A DNA stretch of 64,000 bases from Tetrastigma voinierianum. Taxonomy: Eukaryota; Streptophyta; Magnoliopsida; Vitales; Vitaceae. The first letter of the stretch is position 1. Every line of letters starts with the position of its first letter. Below the pieces are notes generated by a model. That model saw only the letters and a list, made by a program, of their open reading frames with translations. It had not been told where the DNA came from and searched no databases. The position numbers and the translations under genes are program-made. Of the stretch, positions 20,725 through 31,818 are shown piece by piece. The DNA is taken from positions 1 through 64,000 of the forward strand of contig JAEQBH010004115.1 of the NCBI GenBank assembly GCA_016808115.1. Direction: 5' to 3'.

Positions 20725-22862
20725 TGTGGCGCTGATTCCAGGTCGTCCGTTGACGCGCGTCGACTCGCGGAGATTCTATACATCTACGTATCGAGACATA
20801 CTGAGTAAAATAACCACATGGGGCCCATACATCCATACTCATAAGACCAAAATAATCAACTATATTCTCATGGTTTCCATCGTCTACAAAAAGAGTTATA
20901 CATATTTACAAAATATTTACTTAAAGCCACATTTCGGCTTTCTTCTCAAAAACTACCTCTACTGAGTGTCGTCTCCCTGGATAGTCTACATGCACGAAGG
21001 GGTCCTGACAGGGGGTGAGCAAAGCCAGTGAAAGTTTTCCTACAAAGGGTTACTCCGCTAAAATGCATATGCAATGGCATATATAAACAAGCAATCACAT
21101 TCCATAAAATTATTTAATAATATGAATGTCTATAAAATGCATGGTGCAACCCCTCATGCTCACGCCACAAAGTCCCACCCGACTCCGAATGCCAAGCGTG
21201 ACTAAAAACCTGTCAGCACACCATGACTGTAAACCATTAGGACACCCTCCAATTTTATTTATCAAACCTGATTTTATTCTTCTCTTTATTTTCGTAAGCA
21301 ACGGATTCTAGTTTACACCGTAGGACGCCGCACGCCTTTTTCAACATTTTCACGAACTTGCATCGTCGGGATTTATGTCTAACCGTGAGTAACCTGTGGG
21401 ACTTTCACCCTGGGGGGGGATCTACCCCAACTTGCTCCGCCCAAAACATGTAATTTATCATTTTGATCATTTACACACTAAAGGAATCTCTACCTGGACT
21501 TCTCGTCCCATTTTTCCGAGCTCACACCCACTCACCAACACCGATGAATAAACCTTACTCCCGCACCCACACCACTCCGACGCGATGACTGTGCATATGA
21601 AATGCATGATGTCAATGCATTTTCCCATGTTACATGCATGAATGAGCACTACATGAAACATTTACACACCATGGATAATTATAATCGACATATAATCTAA
21701 TTTCATAAAAACATATCGGGCTACATCAAAAAGCATGTATCATATCACAATTCCACACTTAGCATGTTGCTCAAGCAAGCCATACCACACAACAAGGCCG
21801 CCTCAACTTGGGACCATTCAACAGGGTACCCCACGGCCCCTTCACAAACATGAACCATATTGGTTCCAATCATTGTCATCTCATCAACAAATCACAACAT
21901 CTAGAAAATTTCAGTTTCTAGTAAAACCCTAACTCCCATAGTCATGCAACCGGTCATGAAATCTATACCCCTTAGTCCCAAGGCTTGGAACTAATTCACA
22001 TGGCCTCTCATGGCCTCCCATAAGCAACCCCTACCATTATAAAGCCTTTAGGCTAAAAGTAAACCAAGTAGGAAAATATCCTACCTCTCGAAGTCTAAGA
22101 AATCCCAAACCGGAGTCCACGCGCTTGGTCCCTCTCCCAAAGGGTAGAACACTCCTCTCCTCTTTTTTGGCTCCCTCAAAGAAACCGACGGTCGGATCGC
22201 CTACAATTATAGAGAGAAGGAAGACGTTCTCTCTCTAAAAATGAAGAACAAAGCCTTCTGCATCCCTTTTTCCTTTCTTCCTTCCACGTCAGGGCTTTCC
22301 TTTTGCTTTTCTTTCTTTCCTTTTCTTTTCTCTTCTCATTTTCTTCATTTCTCCTCATTTCTCTCCATCTTCTCTTTTCTCCTTTGGTCCTTTTCTCCCC
22401 CTTTTTGGAGAAAACACTCATTCGGTCAAAGGGAGGCAATTTCCTCCTCATTTCCTCTACCCATTTGTGTGGCCAACACTTTTCCATTTTTCTTTTTCTT
22501 ATTTCTTAAATCCATTTTATGACATCATCCACCACATGGCTTCATGTGAGCCATGGGATTCCATGCCCTCCATGTGGCTCAATGTGAGCTATCTTTCAAT
22601 GCCAGTGGTCACTTTCTTCTTTATGGTGCCATGTGGCATCTCCTCTCCTTGCCATGTGTCATCCGACACCCCACGTCTCGAAAAACGTGAAATCCCGACC
22701 ACCTCGAAATTCAACGAAATTCGACGTGGTAGCTAAATTTCGCAAGACGATTTCAACGGAGAAGTCCGTTTCGTCGTCCGAGATCTAGAAAATTTCCGGA
22801 TTTTCAACCAAAATTTCTATTTTACCCTTTATCCAAAATCTTGGATTTTCTGGGGTATCACA
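20725..22862 (-). mobile_element. Solo LTR B (gypsy), 2.14 kb
   Basis: It starts TGTGGCGCTG and ends GGGGTATCACA. Its order of landmarks agrees with the other LTRs: a TTTATAC/TTATAC and CAAAATA zone (20850-20930), GGGGGTGAGCAAAGCC (about 21012), a GGGGATCTACCCCAACTTGC box (about 21417), an ATATGAAATGCATGATGTCA box (about 21595), a CT-rich stretch (22230-22390), TGCCATGTGGCA (22627-22638) and GATCTAGAAAATTTCCGG (about 22782). Neither a primer site nor a purine tract adjoins it, and AATTT flanks both ends, so it is a solo LTR inserted into the leader of element 2. Confidence 0.9.
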
Positions 22863-22867
22863 AATTT
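22863..22867. repeat. Target-site duplication (AATTT), right
   Basis: This copy directly follows the end of solo LTR B and matches 20720-20724. Confidence 0.82.
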
Positions 22868-23499
22868 TGTATCGTGATCGGAAGGCCCATACACTGGTGT
22901 TGTGGTTGCGTATTAATAATGTCGCTGACACGACTGGCATGCGCCACAACACGGTCGAGGAGGCTGCGCGACACGGAAGGCAGTTGAAGATGCGGGGTGC
23001 ATGGCTACACTAAGGGAGATAAGGCGCACGACACAACGCGACACTACTGCGCGCTGGCTATGACACGGCCGCGATATCGGCCGAGGGAAGGCCATCATAC
23101 TCCATCGAGAGTGGAGGCCACGACACCTACGGGCTTTGGTGTGCCACAATATGGCCGGCCCAGCGAGCAGCCTGGGCCTTGGGTGTGCATCCTATGCACC
23201 CAACCCAAGCCACTTAGACACCGTTCAGTCACTGTCAGGGACACTGCCTACGAGCAATGTTCACGAGGTTTTAAAATAAATAATAAATAAATAAAAAAAA
23301 TTTTAAATAAAATGAAATAAAATAAAATATTTTTTTTTGTTAAATATGATTTAATATATGAATTTATTGTCTTGCATTACCTATGAATTCATGGACATAA
23401 TGTATGAAATATTTTTCGGTATGTGAATAGTGTCTCGAGGCTGTGCTTACGCCTTAGAGATACTGCATTGAATATTAACTTGTCATTTGACATGTGTAG
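22863..23499 (+). other. Leader of gypsy element 2, right half
   Basis: GC-rich sequence resumes with AATTTTGTATCGTGATCGG and many CGACAC words, the style of the left half at 20460-20720, then turns AT-rich at about 23270. The stretch ends in ACATGTGTAG just before the gag ATG at 23500. It is noncoding; the ORFs 22913-23149 and 22997-23290 lie on opposite strands and carry no domain. Confidence 0.6.
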
Positions 23500-24430
23500 A
23501 TGGCTAGTCGAGGGCGAGGACGTAGAGGGCGTCCACGAGGTGCTAGCCAAGCACCACTAGTATTTGACCGGGCCAGGTCATCGAGGCTAGGGATCGCGAT
23601 CACGCCATTGCACAAAGCACGCAAAGAGGGTAGCCGTGGAGGTCCGAGTAGCCTCCAAAGGTTCAGGGCACATCATCCTCCGACATTCACAGGGGGAGAT
23701 CCGATGAGGCGCACTACTGGTTCATACAAAGGAGAAGGTATCGAGGCTATGGAGACGACCCCATACGGTACTCCAGGATTAGAATTAGTCGATTCCAATA
23801 GAGGGAGGCCAAGTATGGTGTGGAATTCAAGTAAAGACCTCTAGGAGATCTATAGCAATGACTTGGGCAAGAGAGTTCCATGATCTTTTTCATGGGCAAG
23901 TATTTTCCCGACATCGCCATCACGCCAAGGCCTGTGGAGTCTCTTAGAGCTTAAGCAGGGACCAGACTGTTCGAGCATGTATTAGATTCACTAGAGCTAG
24001 CCCGCTTGTCGATGATCACGCGGGCCACGACATGGCCCAGGTCAGAGATTCGAGAATGGGCTAAAGTTGTCCATTCGGGGCAGGATTGTAGGCCTTCGCC
24101 TACAAGACATGGACTCTATGGTTGGGACTGCCATGACCATAGAGAGAGAGATCGAGGATGCTCGGAGCACTCGGGATGCGAGTGTTAAGATAAGATAGCC
24201 AGAGCCGCCTTCTTTCTATTGGGAAAGAAGCAGAGGGCTCTAGTTGAGGGTTCCAAGGCCGCAGCCCATCCGGCTGTGGACAATCGTGGCTCCGCCAAGT
24301 CAAGCAGATGTGGTGTGCGCCCATTGCTGCCAGCTCTGACATATGAGGAGGATCGCCTCAGAGACAGGAGTTCAAGGGGCGTGCCTATTTATCACACCGC
24401 CTACTGAAATGTACATCACCCGCTATACAG
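23500..24430 (+). pseudogene. gag, gypsy element 2
   Basis: The frame opens with a very basic start MASRGRGRRGRPRGASQAPL, then GSRGGPSSLQRFRAHHPPTF and TGGDPM, which is the start of the gag capsid region of plant chromoviruses (the phrase SLQRFRAHHPP-F-GG recurs at 31950-32055 and 57700). The frame breaks near 23720 and the capsid continues in other frames to about 24400; no intact zinc knuckle was read. The ATG at 23500 is chosen because it follows the leader and opens the conserved basic N-terminus. Confidence 0.8.
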
Positions 24431-24463
24431 GCAATGCTTTTTTTTCTATCTCGCCTATGGGCA

Positions 24464-24760
24464 AGAGTGTTATTTGATTATGGTGCTACTCATTCATTCA
24501 TTGTTGCATCAATTGTGATACAGTTGGGATTAGAGGTTGAGGCCTTGAAGGAGCCTCAGATTGTGAGTTCTCCCCAGTGGAGTAAAGGAGGATAGGATGA
24601 TATGTCGGGCTTCGCAGTTGAGATCTCGTGATTCTACTCACAGTGGACCTGAGGGTCATGGACATGTCAGAGTTTGACGTCATCCTGGGGATGGGTTGGC
24701 TGACGTACCTTTTACAAAGTCGCATCGACAGAGCGTAGGGAGGGTTATCGCTCACACGCA
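24464..24760 (+). pseudogene. Aspartic protease, gypsy element 2
   Basis: The frame reads RVLFDYGATHSFIVASIVIQ and LGLEVEALKEPQ, then after a break DLRVMDMSEFDVILGMGWLT. This is the gypsy retropepsin with its flap-region ILGM(D)WL motif. The active-site triad that should be D-S/T-G reads D-Y-G at 24476-24484, so the enzyme would be inactive even without the stops. It sits between gag and RT as usual. Confidence 0.85.
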
Positions 24761-24919
24761 GGACGACTCGTGTCAGATTCGTGGGGACAAGCATGATATT
24801 TTTCCCAAGACAGTGTATGAGTCCAGGTCTCATGGGCAATTGGTGGGTTGGCTAGCGTGCCTTACCCTAGAGGACGAGGTGAGACCGGACTTAGATCTAC
24901 CTTTGTAGTCCGCGAGTAA

Positions 24920-25110
24920 GAGGATGTTTTTCTGATGAGCTTACCGGGATTGCCTCACAGAGGTCAGGACTTCAAGATCGTGTTACACTGGTACTTCGCC
25001 CATCTCTATGACTCGCATAGGATGGCACCTATTGAGTCAAGAAGAACTTAGAGTCCAGCTGTGAGTTATCGGACAAGGGGTTCATTAGGATCAGCATCAC
25101 CATGGGGCGT
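24920..25110 (+). pseudogene. RT N-terminal region, gypsy element 2
   Basis: The words DVFLMSLPGLPHRGQDFKIV and then SHRMAPIESRRT are the degraded forms of the gypsy RT entry (DVFP-ELPGLPP-R and YRMAP-EL-ELK). This equals the piece at 2574-2855 in element 1. Stops follow within about 20 codons. Confidence 0.7.
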
Positions 25111-25432
25111 CTTGTCATTTTATGGCAGTTAAGGACAAGACCATCTGACCAAGGTTACCATCGATAAATAACAGGTTACGACCAAGAATCGATACCTATC
25201 ACGAGGATTGATGACTTGTTTAATCAATTGAGAGAGCGAGTCTACTTCCAAGATACCTTCAGACTGTTACCATCACCGAGGGTTAAGGGAGACGTATATC
25301 CCTAAGCGTCATTCATGGACTCTCATGCATGTGGTAATTCCAACCCTATCTAGATCGGGCTTCTTCATACTTCAGGATGACATTGATCTACTCCACGAGG
25401 GATCAAGAGGATAACTTGAGGATTATTTACAG

Positions 25433-25705
25433 TTGCTGAGAGACCATCAGTTGTACGCCAAGTTCAGTAAGTGCGAGTTTTGGCTTACTGAGGTGAGGTT
25501 TTTGGGACTCGTGGTGTCAGCATCAGGTGTGTCAGTAGACCCAGAGAAGGTCGAGGCCTTGATGAGTTGGGAGAGGCCGAAGTCAGTCTTCGAGATATGC
25601 AATTTCTTGGGATTGGCTGGGTACTACAGGAGATTCATTGAGGATTTCTCCCGATTAGGGGCACCTATGACAAGATTGGACACGATGGAGGTCAAGTTTG
25701 ATTAG
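25433..25705 (+). pseudogene. RT C-terminal (thumb/connection) fragment, gypsy element 2
   Basis: The 90-residue stretch reads MLRDHQLYAKFSKCEFWLTE and VRFLGLVVSASGVSVDPEKV, then FLGLAGYYRRFIEDFSRLGAPMT. This is the part of gypsy RT that follows the catalytic FxDD box and leads into RNase H. The catalytic box itself, expected just upstream at about 25350-25420, is scrambled to LQDDIDLLHEGS-like. The frame ends with a stop at 25706. Confidence 0.9.
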
Positions 25706-26110
25706 GATGACCGATGCAGAGGCATTCCAAGAGTTGAAGAGAGGCTTACTACGCTCTCCTATCTTGATAGTCCCGCATAGGGGACGGTACATGTTGGTCA
25801 GGATGCCTCGAGGACCGAACTGAGATGTGTTTTGACGCAGTCCGGGAGGGTAGTAGCTTATGGTTCCTCTCGCCTGAAGAATCATTTGAGCGCACCAATC
25901 CCACAGGATACGAGTCAAGGCACTGAGTCTTCACCTGGCAAGATTCGTGCCACTATTTATATGGCGTACCAGCTCAAAGTACTGCACCACAAAAGTCTCA
26001 AGTATATCTTCACGCAAATCCAGACCCCAATATGAGGCACATGTAGATGGATGAGTTCCTAAAGGATTATGACTCACTTTGCATTACCACTATGGTAAGG
26101 CAAATGCAAT
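25706..26110 (+). pseudogene. RNase H remnant, gypsy element 2
   Basis: Pieces in different frames correspond to RNase H: TQSGRVVAYGSSRLKNH at 25832-25890, then HHKSLKYIFTQIQTP at about 25990-26030, a MDEFLKDYDS-like segment near 26050 and HYHYGKANAMTDAPRKS-like words near 26085-26130. The order agrees with the intact-looking domain at 1940-2416. Several short deletions are apparent. Confidence 0.75.
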
Positions 26111-26130
26111 GACCGATGCGCCACGGAAGT

Positions 26131-27670
26131 CATGGGAGCTTGGCTAGTATAGCTCGGGAGTGGCGGATGCCTCGAAATCGGGGATGCTTTTTGTGCTACA
26201 AAGCATGTCGGAAAGCAAGCTCGTGGTACGCTCGGGGGAGTTTGCAGCTACACCGCTCTATCAGCAGCGATAGAGCCCTAAAGGTGACGGAGATAGTGTC
26301 CACCGTGTGGACCAGTACGCCAGTACAGTGACGAGGGTTAATCGTCCACGTAGATAGTAGTCTCAATATAGGACGGTAATGGGCCCCATGATCATTTGAG
26401 AGAGAGATTCTCAAGGAGATTCACGCTTCCGATTGCAGATCCAGTGGCACGAAGATGTACCAGATCTTCGTCATCTTATTACCGGAGCGAATAAAGAGAC
26501 ACGAGGGGACTCTTTATTCGGACGATGGTCTCTAATGCGGCCGCAGGTTAAGGCCGAGTTGACCTGTAAGCCCCAAGCAGGCTCACTTTCAAACTACTGG
26601 AGGGTCGGTGGGAAGTGGGAGCCCGTCACGATGGATTTGTGACCTACTTTCCACTTAATAAATCGCAAAGTATTACGATGCGTATAAGTGATAGTTGATC
26701 GCTCACGGTCGGCACATTTTCAGCCGTGCGATGACCTTTCTATATTTGAGAGATTCTCTTACCAAGCTGTATATCCCGAGATAGTCCGCTTACATGGAGT
26801 ACTAGGCATCCATAATGCCTGATAGAGACCCGAGGTTTACTGCACTCGAAGAGTTTCCAAAGGCTATGGGCACACCTGCACCATGAGTACAAATTTTCCA
26901 CCAAGCAGTACATGGTTAGTCGAGGACCATACAGTGTTAGAGGACATAAGCAAGAGCATGCATCCCGATCATAAGGGGGGTAGCTAGAAGAGCATTTTCC
27001 CTATGAATTCGCCTACAACAACAATTATCAGCGCAGATACGTATTTACACCACGGGCATCAGATTTCTGGGAGGCCATGTAGATCACCGATATGTCGGGA
27101 CCGAGCGGAGAGTAGCTCCATCACTAGTCCCGATCCGATTGTAGACACCTCCGAGAAGATGAGTTTGATACGACAAATGCCTTCTCACCGCCGAACCCAG
27201 GTAAGAGCTGGGTGCCGATGTGCGACGTCGAATCTCTTAGAGTTCAAGGTCGAGATCACGCCTCTCAAGGTAATGCCTAAGAGAGGGAGTGGTCAGTTCC
27301 TAAGAAGCGCGAAGCTATCGCTTAAGGTTTATCGGGTCCTCCCGAGATACTCGAGAGGGTAGGCAATCGAGCTGCACGGCTATTTTACTACCCAAGATGT
27401 CAAAAATCCACGAGGTACTTTACATTCCATGCTCCGAGGTATACCCAGATCTAACTCATGTGCTGGATCGGGGAGAGATCGAGGATTGACACCTGATGGG
27501 ACCTCGAGGGAGTGGACCAAAGGTGCATTATGGATAGCCTGGATCGCCTTTTACGACGCAAGACCGCGAGGCTAGTGAGGGTGCTACTGGCCAAGACTCT
27601 GGAGTTGAGGAGTCAACGTGGGAGCGAGAACAGATGCTGGCCATTATCCCTTTGCTTAGGATTTAGTATG
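26131..27670 (+). pseudogene. Integrase and chromodomain-like tail, gypsy element 2
   Basis: The catalytic core is hard to read (about 26400-26950). The region after it is clearer: at 27170-27340 RRTQVRAGCRC and a FKVEITPLKVMPKRGSGQF segment, then EVFHVSML-like near 27415. At 27530-27665 there is a DSLDRLLRRKTARLVRVLL-like segment and, in another frame, GVEESTWEREQMLAIIPL. The last pieces match the divergent chromodomain at the end of Tekay/Del-type chromovirus integrases (LVxVLW..H..EE-TWE), thought to guide insertion to particular chromatin. Many frame shifts. Confidence 0.72.
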
Positions 27671-27777
27671 TGGTTCACTGCTTAATACTTAACGTAATTA
27701 GCTTACATGCATGGTATAGTGCACGTTGCATATGCATGTGATTTGTTGTGATTGTACAGAATTTCGGGACGAAATTC

Positions 27778-27794
27778 TTTTAAGGAGGGGAGAA
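27778..27794 (+). other. Polypurine tract of gypsy element 2
   Basis: TTTTAAGGAGGGGAGAA lies immediately before the TGTAAAACCC start of the 3' LTR and follows a TTTCGGGACGAAATTC palindromic word also seen inverted at 340 and 44380. This is the plus-strand primer site. Confidence 0.85.
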
Positions 27795-29606
27795 TGTAAA
27801 ACCCGAGAAAATTCTAATTTTCTGAAAAATGGTAAAATGGTAATTTCGATCAAAATCTGAAATTTTTCTATATCTCAGATGACGAAACGTACTTCACCGT
27901 TGGAATTGTCTCGCGAAATCTAGCTACCACGTCAAATTTTGTCGAATTCCAAGACAGTTGGAATCACGTTTTTCGAGGTACCGGGTGTCGGGTACCGTAA
28001 AACGGATTGTAAGAGACATGCGATGTGACAAAAGTCACCTACTACATGTACCCATGTGACACATGTTGCATGATTAGTGAGATGATAGAGATGAATGACT
28101 TAGATTAAGTCATGTGTCAAATAGTGAAATGAAAGGACAAGATGGGAATTTTGGAAAAGTTTAATTGAATAAGACAAAATTGAAATAGTCTTCTTCTTCA
28201 TTTTGAGACAAAATCGGCAAAGTGAGGTGCGTATGGGCCGAGATTCAGCTTTCTTGGGGAGAGAAAGAGTGTCTTCTCTAGATTTCCTCGTTGCCTGTGA
28301 CTCGTCTGCCTCGACTGAGCAAGAAGCAAAGTCATCAATGGACGAGGGCTACACGTGTGGCACCGGGACTGGGTGGAGTTCCGACAACTCCAAGAGGAAG
28401 GGATCTTTTCCTACTTGTGCTATTCTTGGCTAAGAGTCATGAATGGTTGCGGATATTCCGAGACTGATGAAGCCGTGAATTTTAGTCTCAAAACATTTGA
28501 ACCGAGTGGAGAAAATCTCTATTGTGTGGCCGTGAATAGTGCCAACCCGAGGGTTTCACTATTAATGTGATGTGTTGTGTGATTTTGTGTGGTTTGAGTA
28601 ATTCAAAAGGAATTGCTTGATTTGTTAATTAGCCCATGTGAGCTAATTTTGGTGTTATTGATTGTGAATTAAATAACATGAATTATGTGAGTTAATTATG
28701 TTAGTATATACATGTTTTATATATTAGCATGAGTTGTTGGGATTGGCATAACACATTCCATATGCACTGGGGCACCCTAGAATATTAGGAGTGAGTGCAT
28801 GACATGAAAGGAAATAAAAAGGAAAAATGTTTGTGAAAAGGAATTTCGACGTAAGATTTTCCGGAGAATCAGGTGTTGGGGAGATTGTCCAACTGGCCCA
28901 CGCTGAGGTCATGAATTGTTTCGGAGGGTTATCCAACAAATTCTCCTCGGAGGGTTATCCAATAAATTTTACCGAAACTCAATAGTGTGTTTTTGAGAAC
29001 AAAAAGCTTTTGTTTTGAAAATTGAAATTTTACTCGCATTTGGCTTAGGCATGTGTGAGGGAGCAGGTGAGGACTCGAGAGTGGATTGGGCATGTAGACA
29101 TTCAAGTAGGATCATGTATTTGCTTGAGTGTGTTTGGTTGCCATGACATGTGCACTTAGGTGGGGAGTAACCTATGTAGGAAATTATCACTACTGGGCAT
29201 TGTTCACCCTGTCGAGGGATCACTATTTCAGGTACAGGGAGTGTATAGGAGGACGACGCTCACTAGAGGCCGTGATTTTAAGAAAGCCTGCCGCGGGCTT
29301 TGGTATGCCATTGTATAACATGTATTAAAATTGTAAATTTTGATATATGTTTTGTTAAAGAGTAATGTATTAATTCTCAACTATGGTAATATAGTTGATA
29401 TATATTTTTGTGAGTATTGATGTACTTCAGTCTAAGTGGCCATTTTTACTCATTTTAATTGTATATGGACCCGGTGGGGTCTTTGTAAACTGTTTGGGAC
29501 AGGTTGTGTTTTGAGTAGAGCTCCCCGTACAAAGGAGACTCTGCCCGATTTTCGTGAGTGGTGCCTGCCACTGACATCCACGAGTATTCCGCAGTCGACT
29601 GTCACA
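27795..29606 (+). mobile_element. 3' LTR of gypsy element 2
   Basis: It starts TGTAAAACCCGAGAAAATT and ends GACTGTCACA, 1812 bases, the inverse orientation of the other LTRs. The first 220 bases are the inverse of the right ends of solo LTRs A and B (CCGGAAATTTTCTAGATCTCGGA-type words appear here as TTTCTATATCTCAGATGACG). The last 150 carry GTAGAGCTCCCCGTACAAAGGAGACTCTGCCCGATTTT, split here in two runs, the inverse of 9300-9345. The sequence right after, at 29607, is RNase H of a minus-strand relative, so the two elements meet tail to tail. Confidence 0.85.
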
Positions 29607-29639
29607 ACCGGACACCCCTGCTGGGCGTCATGCGACACT

Positions 29640-30072
29640 AGCTGTACTTCAGACTTTCAACTGAGCGCATTAGCCACTACATTTGCCTTAATAGGATGGT
29701 AATGCAAAGTGAAGTCATAGTCCTCCAGATACTCCATCCATCTCATGTGCTGCCTTCATGAGCCGAGGTCCGAACAGGCAAAAATATACTTCAGACTTTG
29801 GTCCAAAACACTTTAAACTGCTTATCATACAAATAGTGGCGCCAAATCTTTAAGGAAAAGAGAATGGCCACCAACTCCAGATCATGTGTAGGGTAATTCT
29901 GCAAATGATTCTTTAGCTGTTTAGAACCATAAGCTACAACCCTCCCGACCTGCATCAAGACACATCCCAGTCCGTCCCAAGAGGCATCACAAGACACCAC
30001 AGCACTGGCCCCCGTTCGAACAATTAGAATAGAGCTATAGTGTCTCTTTTCAATTCCTCGGAATGCCTTCAC
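29640..30072 (-). pseudogene. RNase H, gypsy element 3
   Basis: The stretch reads VVSCDASWDGLGCVLMQVGR, VVAYGSKQLKNHLQNYPTHD and LELVAILFSLKIWRHYLYDK, the RNase H fold with the first acidic CDAS motif. The tail, with words like DFTLHYHP and KANVVANALS, is readable in the region 29740-29660. The N-terminal linker (MKAFRGIEK) lost some bases compared with element 1. Confidence 0.88.
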
Positions 30073-30226
30073 ACAGGTCTTCCTAATTAAACTTAACCCC
30101 GGTCGAATCTAGTCATGTGGCTATCAGATAATTCCTCAATAAACCGCTCAGAAGACTTACCAACCCTAAGAAATCGCTGCATCTCGAAGATCGACTCGCC
30201 TCCCAACTCATAACAACCTCTACGCT

Positions 30227-30475
30227 CTAAGGGTCCACTCGACACTTGAAGCCGACACGACGCTTCCCAATTTCACCTCGCAGCTTCTCGTAACTACATT
30301 TGTCGTAACTCGCATACAACTGATGGTTCCAGAGTGCCTGGAGAACAATCCTCGAATGATCCTCATGCTCCTCCTCAGACTGGGAGTAGATCAAGATGTT
30401 GTCAACAAAGACCACAACAAAGACCACAACAAATTGATCCAAATAGGGTTGGAATACCCTATGCATGAGATCCAT
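30227..30475 (-). pseudogene. RT catalytic-box fragment, gypsy element 3
   Basis: The 82-residue frame reads MDLMHRVFQPYLDQFVVVFV and VVFVDNILIYSQSEEEHEDH, then LWNHQLYASYDKCSYEKL. This is the palm region of gypsy RT. The catalytic pair that should be D-D reads D-N (FVDNILIYS), and the preceding strand is duplicated by a 12-base tandem repeat (30406-30417 and 30418-30429), giving VVVFVVVF. Either change should stop the enzyme working. Confidence 0.88.
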
Positions 30476-30749
30476 GAATGCCGCTAACTATTAATCCGAA
30501 AGGCATCATTATGAACTCGAGGTGCCCATACTGCATCCTAAATGCTGTCTTAAGGATATCAGCCTCCTTAACTCGCAACTGATGATAACCGATAAGATTC
30601 CACCCTGGAGTAGACTCGCCTCTTAGCTAATCAAACAAGTCATCAACTTCTGTGATACCGATTCTCGACCGTGAACTCCTATTCAACTGCCGCAATCAAT
30701 GCACAATAAGGGTCTTTGGTCTTCTTTTCGGCAACGTAACCAAAGCACC

Positions 30750-30960
30750 CCCATGGTGAAGTGCTCTGAGCCCTTTGTCCAACAATCCTCGCAATGGGAC
30801 CAACTCCTATTAACTCAACCGGCCGCCAATCCCATGATAATCATAGAAACGCGACGACTGTGTGTGTAACTCACTCGACAAAGTCCACATCCTCAGACGA
30901 GGTAATCTTTGGCCTTATCCCGGAAGACATCCTCATACTACAACCACCCGAGGTAGACTC
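30750..30960 (-). pseudogene. RT N-terminal region, gypsy element 3
   Basis: The minus strand matches the RT entry of element 1 (2574-2855): inverse words of GAAGTGCTC, GACCAACTCC, GGAAGACATCCTCATACT are shared. The translation gives fragments like EDVFRDK and LLDKG across frame shifts. Together with 30227-30475 it shows that most of the RT was once present, unlike element 1. Confidence 0.7.
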
Positions 30961-31099
30961 AAAGTCTCCCCTCATCCTTTAGGGTAAGGCTTGCTAGCCA
31001 ACCCATCAACTGTCCACTCCATCTAGAGTCATGCACGGTTTGGGGTAAAACATCATGCTTCACCCTTGAAAGTCACACCTGATACCGTCCTGTGTAGCC

Positions 31100-31518
31100 G
31101 TAATCCTCCTACTATCACGGGCCAATGACGACTCCTGTTCACAACTAATCCATGCCAAGAATGACATCAAAATCCGATATGTCCATCACCCGGCTGGTCC
31201 ACCGTGGAGCAAGAATCTCAGATCTCTAACTCACAACTTACATATCTTATCAATCATCACCCTAGTCCCTATGGGAGAACTCACATGTAACGGCTCATAC
31301 AAGGTCTCCACCCTTAAGCCCAAAACATCCACACTAGATGCAGCAAAAAATGAATGTGATGCACCAGATTCAAACAGTATCTTTGCCCATAAGCGAGATA
31401 ATAGAAACATACCCTGAATCACCGATTGATCAACTGGCTCAGTATATGGTGTGATGGCGTAGACATGCCCCTGGGTCCCTGATGTCTCGCCATGAACCCC
31501 AGCCCTCGACTCGACCAT
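31100..31518 (-). pseudogene. Gag C-terminus and aspartic protease, gypsy element 3
   Basis: The 95-residue open part (31518-31231) reads GTQGHVYAITPYTEPVDQSV, IQGMFLLSRLWAKILFESGASHSFFAAS in two runs, then VLGLRVETLYEPLHVSSP. This is the usual lead-in to the chromovirus protease. The active site D-S-G reads E-S-G here, a substitution of the catalytic aspartate. The remaining half, with VMDMSDFDVIL-like words, continues in other frames to about 31100. Confidence 0.88.
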
Positions 31519-31818
31519 ACCCCGGTCTCTTTAGCCTATCCGTAAAGTAGGCGGCATGTGCAACACCAGATCGATACCGGTCCCTGGACCACACTAGGTG
31601 AGAAGGAACAAATCATACCCGCGCTGTCCCACTAATGACCGGGATCGCGCCGGCCCCAACACCCGAGATCCTTGCCTCCGAGGGCAATCTCACTATATGT
31701 CCAGCCGATGGCAAGTGGTAGCATGTCATCCGCCTGCCGTTAGAAACCCTTACTCGCCTTAGCCCTCATAGCTGCCCCATCCTTGAAATCGCACGAAACA
31801 AGTAAGTCTTTCTTCTTC

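Larger units (their letters stand above)
20090..29606 (+). mobile_element. Decayed Ty3/gypsy element 2 (plus strand, Tekay-like), 5' LTR missing
   Basis: The element runs leader (20090-20724 and 22863-23499), gag (23500), protease (24464), RT (24920-25705), RNase H (to about 26100), integrase with a chromodomain-like tail (to about 27670), polypurine tract (27778-27794) and 3' LTR (27795-29606). The leader start is recognised by its match to the leader next to the LTR at 32574 (GGTATGTGA..TACCT followed by GCATTGT and repeated TGTGTGA words). A solo LTR is inserted in the leader. No 5' LTR or primer site is found to the left, where the hAT pseudogene lies. Stops occur throughout. Confidence 0.82.

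Noticed and set aside
20322..20842. Overlapping ORFs of 65-122 residues on both strands
   Set aside because: They cross the junction of the element 2 leader and solo LTR B, lie on opposite strands and share no family motif.
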